From Bordetella sp. H567 (GTDB taxonomy: Bacteria > Pseudomonadota > Gammaproteobacteria > Burkholderiales > Burkholderiaceae_B), in NCBI RefSeq assembly GCF_001704295.1, contig NZ_CP012334.1, forward strand, positions 5,034,084 to 5,098,083: a stretch of DNA of 64,000 nt, given 5' to 3'. Every line of letters starts with the position of its first letter. The stretch's first letter is position 1. The position numbers were made by a program, and so were the translations under genes. Below the pieces are notes generated by a model. The model searched no databases. It saw only the letters and a program-made list of their open reading frames with translations, and was not told the DNA's origin. This document shows positions 52,692 through 61,144 of the stretch, one piece after another.

Positions 52692-53368
52692 TGGATCAAC
52701 GCGTAAACCGCACGGTTCGTAAAAAGGGGGAAACCCCCGCGGCGAAACGGCCATCGTCCAAGGCGATCGCGGCCGACAGCGGCCTGACCGTGGGCGTGGA
52801 CGGCCTGGCCCGCCCGCCGTGGGCCGCGGTGGATCCCCTGCTGCAGGCCTACTACGACACCGAGTGGGGCATGCCGGTGCGCGACGAGCACGGGATGTTC
52901 GAGCGGCTGGTGCTGGAAGGCTTCCAGTCGGGCTTGTCCTGGGCGACGATCCTGCGCAAGCGGGAGGCCTTCCGTGCGGCCTTCCATCGCTTCGATCCGG
53001 ACAAGGTGGCGGCCTACACCGCCGCCGACGTCGAGCGGCTGCTGGCCGACGCGGGCATCGTGCGTAATCGGGCCAAGATACTGGCGACCATCAACAATGC
53101 GGCCGCCACGATCAGGCTGCGGGATGACGGCGGGCTGGTGGATTTCATCTGGTCCTTCCAGCCGGCGCAAACGCCAGCCCCACGCACCCTGACGGAGATC
53201 CCGACGATATCGGAAGCCTCCATTGCGCTGAGCAAGGCCTTGCGCAAGCGCGGCTTCGCTTTCGTCGGTCCCACGACCATGCACGCGCTCATGGAAGCCA
53301 CGGGGATAATCGATACCCACCTTGTCGGCAGCCACCGCCGCGGGGCCTCCGGCGTCTGGCCGGCATAG
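52691..53368 (+). CDS. tag: DNA-3-methyladenine glycosylase I, zinc-site variant
   Basis: The 225-residue protein aligns from about residue 41 with E. coli Tag: 'VDPLLQAYYDTEWGMPVRDE', 'VLEGFQSGLSWATILRKRE', 'LSKALRKRGFAFVGPTTMH'. The catalytic Glu (E76, E. coli E38) is kept. Three of the four residues that bind zinc in E. coli Tag are replaced (Cys4 by Pro42, His17 by Tyr55, Cys179 by Ser214); the His175 position is His210. A basic ~40-residue N-terminal extension is added. ATG overlaps the upstream stop (TAATG). Tag removes 3-methyladenine from DNA. Confidence 0.9.
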   Translation: MDQRVNRTVRKKGETPAAKRPSSKAIAADSGLTVGVDGLARPPWAAVDPLLQAYYDTEWGMPVRDEHGMFERLVLEGFQSGLSWATILRKREAFRAAFHRFDPDKVAAYTAADVERLLADAGIVRNRAKILATINNAAATIRLRDDGGLVDFIWSFQPAQTPAPRTLTEIPTISEASIALSKALRKRGFAFVGPTTMHALMEATGIIDTHLVGSHRRGASGVWPA

Positions 53369-53385
53369 GCCCGCCGCGGCGACGA

Positions 53386-54192
53386 TCAGGTTCCCAGGCG
53401 CAACGGCGCGGTCAGCTTGCGTAGCGCCGCCAACACGCTTTGGGCGGTGATGCGCCCGGTCTTGGGGTTCTCCGACGGGATATTCTGGATTTCCATCGAA
53501 AACGTCGCCGCGTCGGAATCGACCTCCACGCGGTGGAGGTTGCGTTGCAGCGTCGGATCGGCCCAGATTTCCAGCGTGGTCTTGTCCGGCCCGATACCGG
53601 CCAGCGAGACGCTGACCGCGACGTTCAGGTTGGCGGGAAAACCGATGGCCGCCTCGCGCGGGGAACCGCGGAAGATCAGCGTGGGTTCGGTGATATCGGA
53701 AATATCGATGTTGTTGGCCGCCAGATAGGGCGCGCCGAGCAGGCCCCGCACGGGCTTGCGGGTGATCATGGTCACCGAATGGATCTTGCCTTCCGCGGCC
53801 GCGGTCAGGGCATCCAGGCCGAGGATGGCCCCCGACGGAATCACGATCTGCCCGCCGCTCGCGCGCGCCGCGTCGATCAGTTCCGGATGGGACAGCAAGG
53901 CGCCCGAACTGAGCACCACGGCCTTCTTGCCCGCGCGCAGCATGGGCCCGATGGCGTCCGCGAAGACCGCCGCCGGCGCGCATTCGACGACGACATCGCA
54001 CAGCGGCTCCAGGCCGTCCAGCGTGGTGACTACCGGCGGCTTGCCTTGCCAGGAGGCGGAGGCGTGCCGGGATGGATCGCGTACCGCGATGGCGGCCAGG
54101 GTCATGCCGGGCACCGCGCCCACATCCACCGATTTGGCCACCGATTGTCCGATGGCGCCGAAGCCCGCGATACCGATACGTATTCCGCTCAT
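53386..54192 (-). CDS. nadX: Aspartate dehydrogenase
   Basis: The 268-residue protein has the Rossmann start 'IRIGIAGFGAIGQSVAKSV', the mid-protein 'VVVECAPAAVFAD' and 'GAILGLDALTAAAEGKI', and the active-site part 'NLNVAVSVSLAGIGPDKTTL'. These match L-aspartate dehydrogenase/NadX, which forms iminoaspartate for NAD synthesis or deaminates aspartate. ATG 54192 overlaps the stop of the CDF transporter gene upstream (4 bases). It converges on tag with a 17-base gap. Confidence 0.9.
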   Translation of the reverse strand: MSGIRIGIAGFGAIGQSVAKSVDVGAVPGMTLAAIAVRDPSRHASASWQGKPPVVTTLDGLEPLCDVVVECAPAAVFADAIGPMLRAGKKAVVLSSGALLSHPELIDAARASGGQIVIPSGAILGLDALTAAAEGKIHSVTMITRKPVRGLLGAPYLAANNIDISDITEPTLIFRGSPREAAIGFPANLNVAVSVSLAGIGPDKTTLEIWADPTLQRNLHRVEVDSDAATFSMEIQNIPSENPKTGRITAQSVLAALRKLTAPLRLGT

Positions 54193-55241
54193 GAACGTCC
54201 TTGTCCAGACGCGGGGCCGTCGCAATCGTGCGCGCCTGCCGCGTTCTCATTGCAGTGGTCAGGATCCTCGACCTGCACCGTCACATGGGAGATATCGAAG
54301 CGCTGCGCGACCCGCTGCCGTACCGCCTGGATGACGTCGCGCGCGGCGACGCCCTCTTCGGGAACGACATGCAAGGTCAGCATATGCTGCTCCGCTGTGA
54401 TCGACCAGGCATGGATATGGTGCGCCACGCGCACCACCGCGACATTCTGCTCCAGATCGGCCTTGATTGCATCCGGCTCCAGGCCCGGCGGCGCCCCTTC
54501 CAGCAGGATGTGGCCGGTGGACCGGACCAGCCGCCAGGCGCTTCTCAATACGATCAGGGCCACGAAAATCGACAGTATCGGGTCGATCGGCGTCCAGTCG
54601 GTCAGCATGATGACTACCGCGGCCACGATCGCGGCCACGGATCCCAGCATGTCGCCCAGCACGTGCAGCAGTGCGCTGCGCATATTCAGATTGCCCTGGG
54701 TGCCGCCCGTCAAGACGAGGAAGGCCACGATATTGGCCGCCAGCCCGGCGATCGCGATGGCCAGCATGGTGCCGGCCATGACATCGACAGGACTCCAGAA
54801 GCGCTGGACGGCTTCCACCGCGATCCAGATCGCGATGGCGAACAGGGCCAGCCCATTGACGAACGCGGCCAGGATTTCCAGGCGTCGATATCCATAGGAC
54901 ATGCGGGGCGTCGCCGCACGCCGGCCGACCCGCAATGCGACCAGGCTGAAACCCAGCGCGGCCGCATCGCTGACCATATGACCCGCATCCGCCAGCAGGG
55001 CCAGCGAACCCGACACCACGCCGCCGACGACCTCGACGACCATGAATAGCACGATGATCAGCAGCGCCCAGGCCAACCGGCGCTCGTCGGTGGCGCCGGC
55101 CGCATGACTGTGTCCGGAATCTCCATGGCCCGGGTGGCTGCGGCCGGGGTGACCGTGGCCGGGACGGCCCGCGGCGGCGTGGCCGCGATGATCGCGATCG
55201 CGCGGGTGGGTCTTTTCTTCGGCATCACGGGCGTGCGGCAT
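54189..55241 (-). CDS. Cation diffusion facilitator (zinc/cobalt efflux)
   Basis: The 350-residue transporter has a His-rich N-terminus ('HGHPGRSHPGHGDSGHSHA'), six membrane helices, and the metal-site helices 'LLADAGHMVSDAAAL' and 'LLHVLGDMLGSVAA'. A cytosolic C-terminal domain follows, with a further His/Cys-containing tail. This is the CzcD/ZitB type, exporting Zn2+ or related ions by proton exchange. ATG 55241 is chosen because the His-rich region follows; the longer open frame upstream lacks family similarity. It is coupled to nadX by a 4-base overlap. Confidence 0.92.
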   Translation of the reverse strand: MPHARDAEEKTHPRDRDHRGHAAAGRPGHGHPGRSHPGHGDSGHSHAAGATDERRLAWALLIIVLFMVVEVVGGVVSGSLALLADAGHMVSDAAALGFSLVALRVGRRAATPRMSYGYRRLEILAAFVNGLALFAIAIWIAVEAVQRFWSPVDVMAGTMLAIAIAGLAANIVAFLVLTGGTQGNLNMRSALLHVLGDMLGSVAAIVAAVVIMLTDWTPIDPILSIFVALIVLRSAWRLVRSTGHILLEGAPPGLEPDAIKADLEQNVAVVRVAHHIHAWSITAEQHMLTLHVVPEEGVAARDVIQAVRQRVAQRFDISHVTVQVEDPDHCNENAAGAHDCDGPASGQGRS

Positions 55242-55529
55242 CGGAGACTTTTGGATGGAGGCGATGGCGCCGAATATACCGCCGGCTGTGCGCGCACGCC
55301 CTCCGGATGGGCCGCGCGCGCAGCCCGCGCCCCGGGCACATCGGCACGCGAGGGACGGCATGCCATCATGAGTTTCATTGATTACGCGTAAATCGTCCTT
55401 ATCCGAGACCCCAAGGCACGAACCCACGCAGTGGCAGACGTAACCGATCCGGGTGATCCCATCATGGCTTCACCCCGGCCACACCGCTTCGGCGGCGCCG
55501 GAATCCAGCAACATTCGGAGCCCTCGAAC

Positions 55530-57959
55530 ATGACAGTGCCCCAAACCGCGGCCGTGGCCGCGACCGCCTATCCCAACGTCGACCAAGAAACCGCGAATAC
55601 CCCTCCACCCACCGGGAAGCTTGGCGATCACAGCTTCGAGCCGCAGGACATCGGCGATAGCGGCCGCGCCGCCATATCGCCCAAGCCCGGTATGCCCCCA
55701 CGAAAGCTCACGCTTGTAGCCGGCCAGCAAGTGGCGACCGGGGCCAATCGCAGCCGCACGGAGTCCACCCCCCCCACGCCGGATTCCGGCCTGCCCCCGA
55801 CCTCGTCCAAAGGCTCTCTCTTTGGATCCCGGGCGGACGACCTCGATCGCATGCGCGACACCGCTGCGCCGATCTCGCCCGCGGGCCGACCGCCTGAGTT
55901 CAACGCCTTGTCCCGCGCGCGTTCGCACAGCCTTACGCCGCTGGTGGATGCCGATTCCCTGCGTCGGGCCGGCGCGAATCCGGCCGACGACGCAAGGTCG
56001 GTAGACTCATACGATCGGAATCCATTCGACGATGCGTCCTCCGTGGGCTATGCCGTAGTGCTCCCGTCTCGCCAGAGTGCCCGGCCGCTCCTGGATGAAA
56101 CCGGTCAACCACCGGCTGCCGCCATTACGCAGCAACGTGCAACCGCCCCGCCCCGGCCCGTTCCAGCGGTGCGGACCAAGCGCGCGCCCGCCGAGGTGCC
56201 GGTATCCCCGCCCCCTGTGCGCCAGCAGGCCGCCGTCATCGCCCGCGCCGAGCAGCATCCGGATGTCGAGGCCGCCCTCCACGCCCTGCGGGACGCCGTG
56301 ACCCAAGCCGCGCCGCGCACGCCGGAAGCATCCCGAAAAACAACCCGCTATACCGGCGCCCGACCGCTGCAAAACATTGCGCGCGCACAACGCCATTCCA
56401 AGGACGTCCTGCATCAGCGCGCCATGGGTTTCTACAAGGCCGCGATCGCGCTGTCCCGCGATCCCAATGGCGCCGCGTCGCAGAAAAACGCCGCCATCAT
56501 GCTGGCCGCCCTGGCCCAGCGTGCCGAGGCCGAAGGCTACGAGGCCGTGGAAAAGGATCTGGTCAAGCGTGTAATGACGCCCCTGCTGCACAGCCTGTCC
56601 CTCGAAGCACTGTGCCAATTGGCACGCCTGAATGATCGTGACGACGGCCTGGGCGACCAAATCCTGCACGACGCCGGCAAGCTGTTGGGTACGGACAAGC
56701 CGCCCCAAACGGCCGATGGGGCACAGGCCCGCCGACAATCGAACGTGGCATCGGCGCTGCTGGGCCTGTTGGCTGAATTGAGCCGCGAACATGCGCGCGC
56801 CGCGTCATGGGACGGTCAAGTCGCGGCGGCGCTGGAGGCGGCCCGTAACGGCCAGCATCAGCGCCTGGACGCGGCACTGCGTGAAATGTGGCAGGGCGAC
56901 CTGTTGGCAGGGGACATCGGCACGCCGCGCAGCCAGCGCCTGAAGGAGCTGGTCGAACGGCTGGCGCCGGACCAGCAAGACGCGCTGGCCCGGATGCTGG
57001 GCACGGACGGCGCCGTTGATGCCGCCACGATCAACTTCAACGATTTCACGCTACGTCACCTGGGGGAATTCGAAACCGATCCCACCATGCACCGCCAGAT
57101 GCTGGGTTTCATCGAGCACCTGCGCGCCGCCAGCCGGGCAACGCTGCACGCCGGCACGAACGCCTTCGCGCCCGCGGGCCAACCCGTCCCACAAAGCGGC
57201 GCGGATGCTTCCGTGTTTCCGGCGCGCATCACGCCACCCGCCACCTTGGGATCGACGTTCCGACGGCTGCGCCAGAGCGTCGCGTCGACATTCCGACGCA
57301 AGGCCACCACGCGGGACGCCGCCAAGACCGAGATCAACAAGGCGGTACTGCAACTGATCGCCGGAGGTCGCCTTGATGCCACCCACGTCCAAGCGCTGCA
57401 GTCCGTCAACGATAAGCTGGCGGACAAGCTGGGGCGGTCCAAGGGCACGACCTTTCAGGGTGTACTGGTCCAGGAGGCACTCAGCCGTCTGAGCCCGGAC
57501 CAGCTGGGCCAGCTTCGCGCCAGCCTAACGGCGGCGCGCAACGATCCGCATGTGTCGACGGGACAGGACACCGGTGTGAAGGCGTTCTACCGGATGCTTG
57601 AGACACGACTGGATAGGGAGGCGCACATTCGCCGCGGCGCGGCAGCCCTGAACGAAGTCCTGGCCGCCCTGCAGCAGCCACGCCACCCGGAAAAGTTGGT
57701 AACCGCCCTGGACCTGCTGGCCGACGTGCACGTCCAGGCGCCCCCGCAGCAGAGCGAACTGGACTACTACGCGGATGCACTGGGCCGCCTGGGCGACACG
57801 GCAAGGGCAACCCTGCAAAAACGCTTGAAGGGACGCGAGGACATCCAGCGCCATATGCGAGGCATCCGTGACGAACTGATCCATGAGCCGGCGGCGTGGC
57901 TGCAATACCGGCACGGCCAGCTCAATACCCTGTCGGTGGCCGCCCGCACCAAGGTGTAG
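55530..57959 (+). CDS. Large protein of unknown family, effector-like
   Basis: The 809-residue protein has no domain I recognise. Residues 1-240 are rich in Pro, Ser, Thr and Ala and look disordered, with an NPF tripeptide at 164-166 ('YDRNPFDDAS'). Residues ~245-805 are mostly amphipathic helix, with a recurring helix signature: 'LSLEALCQLARLNDR' (~357), 'LAPDQQDALARML' (~478), 'LSPDQLGQLRASL' (~654), 'LGDTARATLQKRL' (~754). No signal peptide or membrane helix is seen. ATG 55530 has GGAG nine bases upstream; ATG 55464 and GTG 55431 are in-frame alternatives. The design resembles type III secreted effectors; this is inference only. Confidence 0.7.
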   Translation: MTVPQTAAVAATAYPNVDQETANTPPPTGKLGDHSFEPQDIGDSGRAAISPKPGMPPRKLTLVAGQQVATGANRSRTESTPPTPDSGLPPTSSKGSLFGSRADDLDRMRDTAAPISPAGRPPEFNALSRARSHSLTPLVDADSLRRAGANPADDARSVDSYDRNPFDDASSVGYAVVLPSRQSARPLLDETGQPPAAAITQQRATAPPRPVPAVRTKRAPAEVPVSPPPVRQQAAVIARAEQHPDVEAALHALRDAVTQAAPRTPEASRKTTRYTGARPLQNIARAQRHSKDVLHQRAMGFYKAAIALSRDPNGAASQKNAAIMLAALAQRAEAEGYEAVEKDLVKRVMTPLLHSLSLEALCQLARLNDRDDGLGDQILHDAGKLLGTDKPPQTADGAQARRQSNVASALLGLLAELSREHARAASWDGQVAAALEAARNGQHQRLDAALREMWQGDLLAGDIGTPRSQRLKELVERLAPDQQDALARMLGTDGAVDAATINFNDFTLRHLGEFETDPTMHRQMLGFIEHLRAASRATLHAGTNAFAPAGQPVPQSGADASVFPARITPPATLGSTFRRLRQSVASTFRRKATTRDAAKTEINKAVLQLIAGGRLDATHVQALQSVNDKLADKLGRSKGTTFQGVLVQEALSRLSPDQLGQLRASLTAARNDPHVSTGQDTGVKAFYRMLETRLDREAHIRRGAAALNEVLAALQQPRHPEKLVTALDLLADVHVQAPPQQSELDYYADALGRLGDTARATLQKRLKGREDIQRHMRGIRDELIHEPAAWLQYRHGQLNTLSVAARTKV

Positions 57960-57993
57960 TTCCACACCCTGGCGCGGAAAGGGTAGGCAGGGG

Positions 57994-58917
57994 CTACCAG
58001 ATGCCCTTACCACCCGCGGCCGCACGGCGTTTCGATTGAAACGCCGCGACCAGGAAATCCACGAACACGCGCACCTTGGCCGATAGATGGTGGCGTGTCG
58101 GAAAAACCGCATAGATGTCGGCGGGCGGCAGCCGATAATCCTCCAGCACCAGCTGCAAGCGCCCGCTACGCAAGTAGCGGGCAAGATCCCATTCCGCGCG
58201 CTGCAGAATGCCCAGGCCGGCCATGGCCCAGGTCAAGGTCACTTCGCCGTCGTTGCTGCTCAAGCTACCCTTGACCTTCACCGTCTGTATCTCGCGGCCC
58301 TTGGCAAAGCGCCAGACGCCATACGCCGATTCATTCTGGCGCAGGACGATGCATTGATGGCGCAACAGGTCGCGCGGCGTCTTCGGTATGCCATGGGCCT
58401 TCAGATAACCCGGTGACGCGCACACCAGGCGCCGATTCGGCGCGATCCTGCGTGCGATCAGCCGCGTGTCCGGCATTTCACCGAAGCGTATGCAGACGTC
58501 GAAGGCGTCCTCCACGAAGCTGGCGGGCGTGTCGCTCAAATGCAGCTGCACGGCCGTTTCCGGATGCGCCTGCGAAAACGCCGCGATGACGGGCGCGATA
58601 TAGGTACGGCCAAAGCCCAAGGGCGCATTCACCTTCAGCAAGCCCAGCGGGCGCACGCCGCTGCTCGCCACCAGTTCATCCAGCTCTTCGATCTCGCCCA
58701 GGATGCGGCGGGCATGCTCGAGGTAAAGCTCCCCTTCCGCGGTCAGGCTGATCCGCCGCGTGGTTCGATTGAGCAGGCGCACCCCCAGGCGGGCTTCCAG
58801 CTGCCGCAGGCGCTTGCTGACTGCCGCCGTGGTCACGGCCATCTCGCGGGCCGCGCCGGTCAGGCTGCCCGCCTTGACCAGCTCCACCAGGAGGACCAGT
58901 TCGTTGGAATGACCCAT
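57994..58917 (-). CDS. LysR family transcriptional regulator
   Basis: The 307-residue regulator has an HTH ('VLLVELVKAGSLTGAAREM', 'VTTAAVSKRLRQLEARLGVR') and the effector domain pattern of the CrgA/DmlR subgroup ('LLKVNAPLGFGRTYIAPVI', 'DVCIRFGEMPDTRLIARRI'). ATG 58917 is chosen by family start; the upstream open frame is not similar. It is divergent from the tartrate/malate-type dehydrogenase with 97 bases between, as DmlR is from dmlA, so it probably activates that gene. Confidence 0.92.
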   Translation of the reverse strand: MGHSNELVLLVELVKAGSLTGAAREMAVTTAAVSKRLRQLEARLGVRLLNRTTRRISLTAEGELYLEHARRILGEIEELDELVASSGVRPLGLLKVNAPLGFGRTYIAPVIAAFSQAHPETAVQLHLSDTPASFVEDAFDVCIRFGEMPDTRLIARRIAPNRRLVCASPGYLKAHGIPKTPRDLLRHQCIVLRQNESAYGVWRFAKGREIQTVKVKGSLSSNDGEVTLTWAMAGLGILQRAEWDLARYLRSGRLQLVLEDYRLPPADIYAVFPTRHHLSAKVRVFVDFLVAAFQSKRRAAAGGKGIW

Positions 58918-58981
58918 TATTAACCTGTAGGAAAAAGCGGTTTGAATTATGCCGCGTTTGCCCAGCGGCGTCCGAGCCCAT

Positions 58982-58998
58982 ATTTGGCCCGTGCAAAT
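58982..58998. promoter_or_regulatory. Candidate LysR-type operator (ATTTG-N7-CAAAT)
   Basis: A perfect five-base inverted repeat with seven-base spacing contains a T-N11-A core. It lies in the 97-base divergent region, close to the AGAGGAG of the dehydrogenase gene. The nearness to the ribosome site is unusual for an activator site, so a repressing or secondary site is possible. Confidence 0.4.
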
Positions 58999-59014
58999 CA
59001 GCAGAGGAGCCATC

Positions 59015-60079
59015 ATGCGCCAATACAGCATCGCCGCCATACCGGGAGACGGCATCGGCTCGGAGGTCATCGCGGCCGGGCTGGAAGTCCTGCAAGCGCT
59101 TGCGTCCGCCGACGGGAATTTCGGGCTTCGCATCGAGCATTTCCCCTGGAGTTCGGCGTACTACCTGGAACACGGTTATTACATTCCACCCGATGGCCTG
59201 GCGCGGCTCAAGCAGTTCGACGCCATTTTTTTCGGCGCCGTGGGCGCGCGTGAAGTGCCCGACCATGTCTCCCTGTGGGGACTGCGCCTGCCCATCGCGC
59301 AGGGCTTCGACCAATACGCCAATGTGCGGCCCGCGCGCGTGCTGCCGGGCGTACGCAGCCCGCTGGCCGACGGCAAGGACATCGACTGGGTCATCATCCG
59401 CGAGAACTCCGAGGGCGAATACGCCGGCAACGGCGGCCGCGCGCATCGCGGCCTGCCGATAGAAGTGGGCACCGAAACCGCCGTGTTTACCCGTGCGGGC
59501 GTGGAGCGCATCCACCGCTTCGCGTTCGCGCTGGCGCGCAGCCGGCCACGCCGCCACCTGACCCTGGTGACCAAGTCGAATGCGCAGCGCTTCGGCATGG
59601 TGATGTGGGACGAGATCTTCTACGAAGTGGCGCGGGACTTCCCGGATGTCACGACGGACCGGGAACTGGTGGACGCGGTCACCACGCGCATGGTGCTCAA
59701 GCCCGCCACCCTGGACGTGGTCGTTGCGACCAACCTGCATGCCGACATCCTGTCGGACCTGGCGGCCGCCCTGTCGGGCAGCCTGGGCATCGCACCGACG
59801 GCCAACCTGAACCCCGAGCGCACCTTTCCGTCCATGTTCGAGCCCATCCATGGCTCTGCCTTCGACATCACGGGCAAGGGAATCGCCAACCCCATCGCCA
59901 CGTTCTGGACCGCCGCGATGATGCTGGACCACCTGGGCGAACCGGACGCGGCGGCACGGCTGATGAAGGCCATCGAAAGCGTCACCGCGGCGCGCGTCTT
60001 TACCCCCGACCTGGGCGGCAACGCCACCACGGCCGAGGTCACCCGGGCCGTGCTCACGGCGTTGGCCGAAGCGGCTTGA
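59015..60079 (+). CDS. Tartrate/D-malate dehydrogenase (decarboxylating), isopropylmalate dehydrogenase family
   Basis: The 354-residue protein has the beta-decarboxylating dehydrogenase plan. It starts 'IAAIPGDGIGSEVIAAGLEV', followed by 'LWGLRLPIAQGFDQYANVRP' in the TtuC/DmlA form and 'IRENSEGEYAGNGG'. The metal helix contains 'VVVATNLHADILSDLAAALS'. The 'LRLPI...YANVRP' segment separates it from LeuB. It oxidises and decarboxylates a 2-hydroxy dicarboxylate such as D-malate or tartrate with NAD. ATG 59015 has AGAGGAG six bases upstream. Divergent LysR as in dml loci. Confidence 0.92.
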   Translation: MRQYSIAAIPGDGIGSEVIAAGLEVLQALASADGNFGLRIEHFPWSSAYYLEHGYYIPPDGLARLKQFDAIFFGAVGAREVPDHVSLWGLRLPIAQGFDQYANVRPARVLPGVRSPLADGKDIDWVIIRENSEGEYAGNGGRAHRGLPIEVGTETAVFTRAGVERIHRFAFALARSRPRRHLTLVTKSNAQRFGMVMWDEIFYEVARDFPDVTTDRELVDAVTTRMVLKPATLDVVVATNLHADILSDLAAALSGSLGIAPTANLNPERTFPSMFEPIHGSAFDITGKGIANPIATFWTAAMMLDHLGEPDAAARLMKAIESVTAARVFTPDLGGNATTAEVTRAVLTALAEAA

Positions 60080-60149
60080 CGCACGGCGCCATCGCCCAAG
60101 GCCGGAAAACCATAAATACCGGTCCGCCCCCACCCTAGAGGAGACAACG

Positions 60150-61118
60150 ATGCCTGACATCCTGCGTGCATGGGCCGCCGCGGCGGCCCTGTGCCTGGCC
60201 GGTGCCGCCACGGCGGCGCCGTCCTATCCCGACAAGCCGATCCGCCTTATCGTGCCCTTCCCGGCGGGCGGCACCACGGACATCCTGGCCCGCACCGTGG
60301 GCCAACGCCTGACCATGGCCTGGGGCCAACCGGTCATCATCGAGAACCGTCCCGGCGCGGGAGCGACCATCGGCGCGGACGTCGTGGCAAAGGCGCGTCC
60401 GGACGGCTATACGCTCCTGATGGCCGCCGTGCACCACACCATCGCCGCCACCTACTACAAGCAACTGCCCTACGACCTGCGCAAGGACCTGGCGCCGGTA
60501 TCGGTGGTGGCCATCGTGCCCAACGTACTGGTGGTACGCCCGGACCTGCCCGTGTCCAACGTCCAGGAACTGATCGCGTACGCCAAGGCCAACCCCGGCA
60601 AACTGACCTACGCATCCAACGGCGCCGGCACGGCGCACAACCTGATCGGCGAGCAATTCAAGAGCATGACCGGTACGGACATCATGCACATCCCCTACAA
60701 GGGCAGCGCGCCGGCATTGACGGACCTGATGGGCGGGCGGGTCACGATGATGTTCGATACCGTGTCGTCCTGCCTGCCCTACGTCAAGGCCGGCAAGCTG
60801 AAGGCATTGGCGGTGGCCACGTCCGCGCGCTCCAGCGTGCTGCCCGACGTGCCGACGCTTTCCGAGGCGGGCCTGAAGGGCTTCGATATTGCCTCATGGT
60901 TTGGCGTGATGGCGCCCGCGGGCACGCCGCGAGCGATCGTCGACAAGCTGAGCGCGCAGATCGACAAGGACCTGGCCGACCCGGAAGTGCGCAAGGTATT
61001 GCTGCCCATCGGAGCCGAGCCGGTGGGCGGCACGCCGCAGGCCATGCAGACCCGTATCGATACAGAGGTCCGCAGCTACGGCGAGCTCATGAAGCGCGCC
61101 GGCATGCAGGAACAATAG
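60150..61118 (+). CDS. Bug/TctC family tripartite tricarboxylate transporter receptor
   Basis: The 322-residue exported protein has a signal peptide ending at 'AGAATAAP' (about 23). Bug motifs follow: 'YPDKPIRLIVPFPAGG', 'ENRPGAGATIGADVVAKARP', 'HIPYKGSAPALTDLMGGRV', 'LPDVPTLSEAGLKG'. It binds a small carboxylate in the periplasm. It follows the dehydrogenase by 70 bases with GAGGAG upstream, so it probably supplies that enzyme's substrate. No membrane transport genes are next to it. Confidence 0.92.
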   Translation: MPDILRAWAAAAALCLAGAATAAPSYPDKPIRLIVPFPAGGTTDILARTVGQRLTMAWGQPVIIENRPGAGATIGADVVAKARPDGYTLLMAAVHHTIAATYYKQLPYDLRKDLAPVSVVAIVPNVLVVRPDLPVSNVQELIAYAKANPGKLTYASNGAGTAHNLIGEQFKSMTGTDIMHIPYKGSAPALTDLMGGRVTMMFDTVSSCLPYVKAGKLKALAVATSARSSVLPDVPTLSEAGLKGFDIASWFGVMAPAGTPRAIVDKLSAQIDKDLADPEVRKVLLPIGAEPVGGTPQAMQTRIDTEVRSYGELMKRAGMQEQ

Positions 61119-61144
61119 GACGGATAAGGACAGGCAAGACCGAA

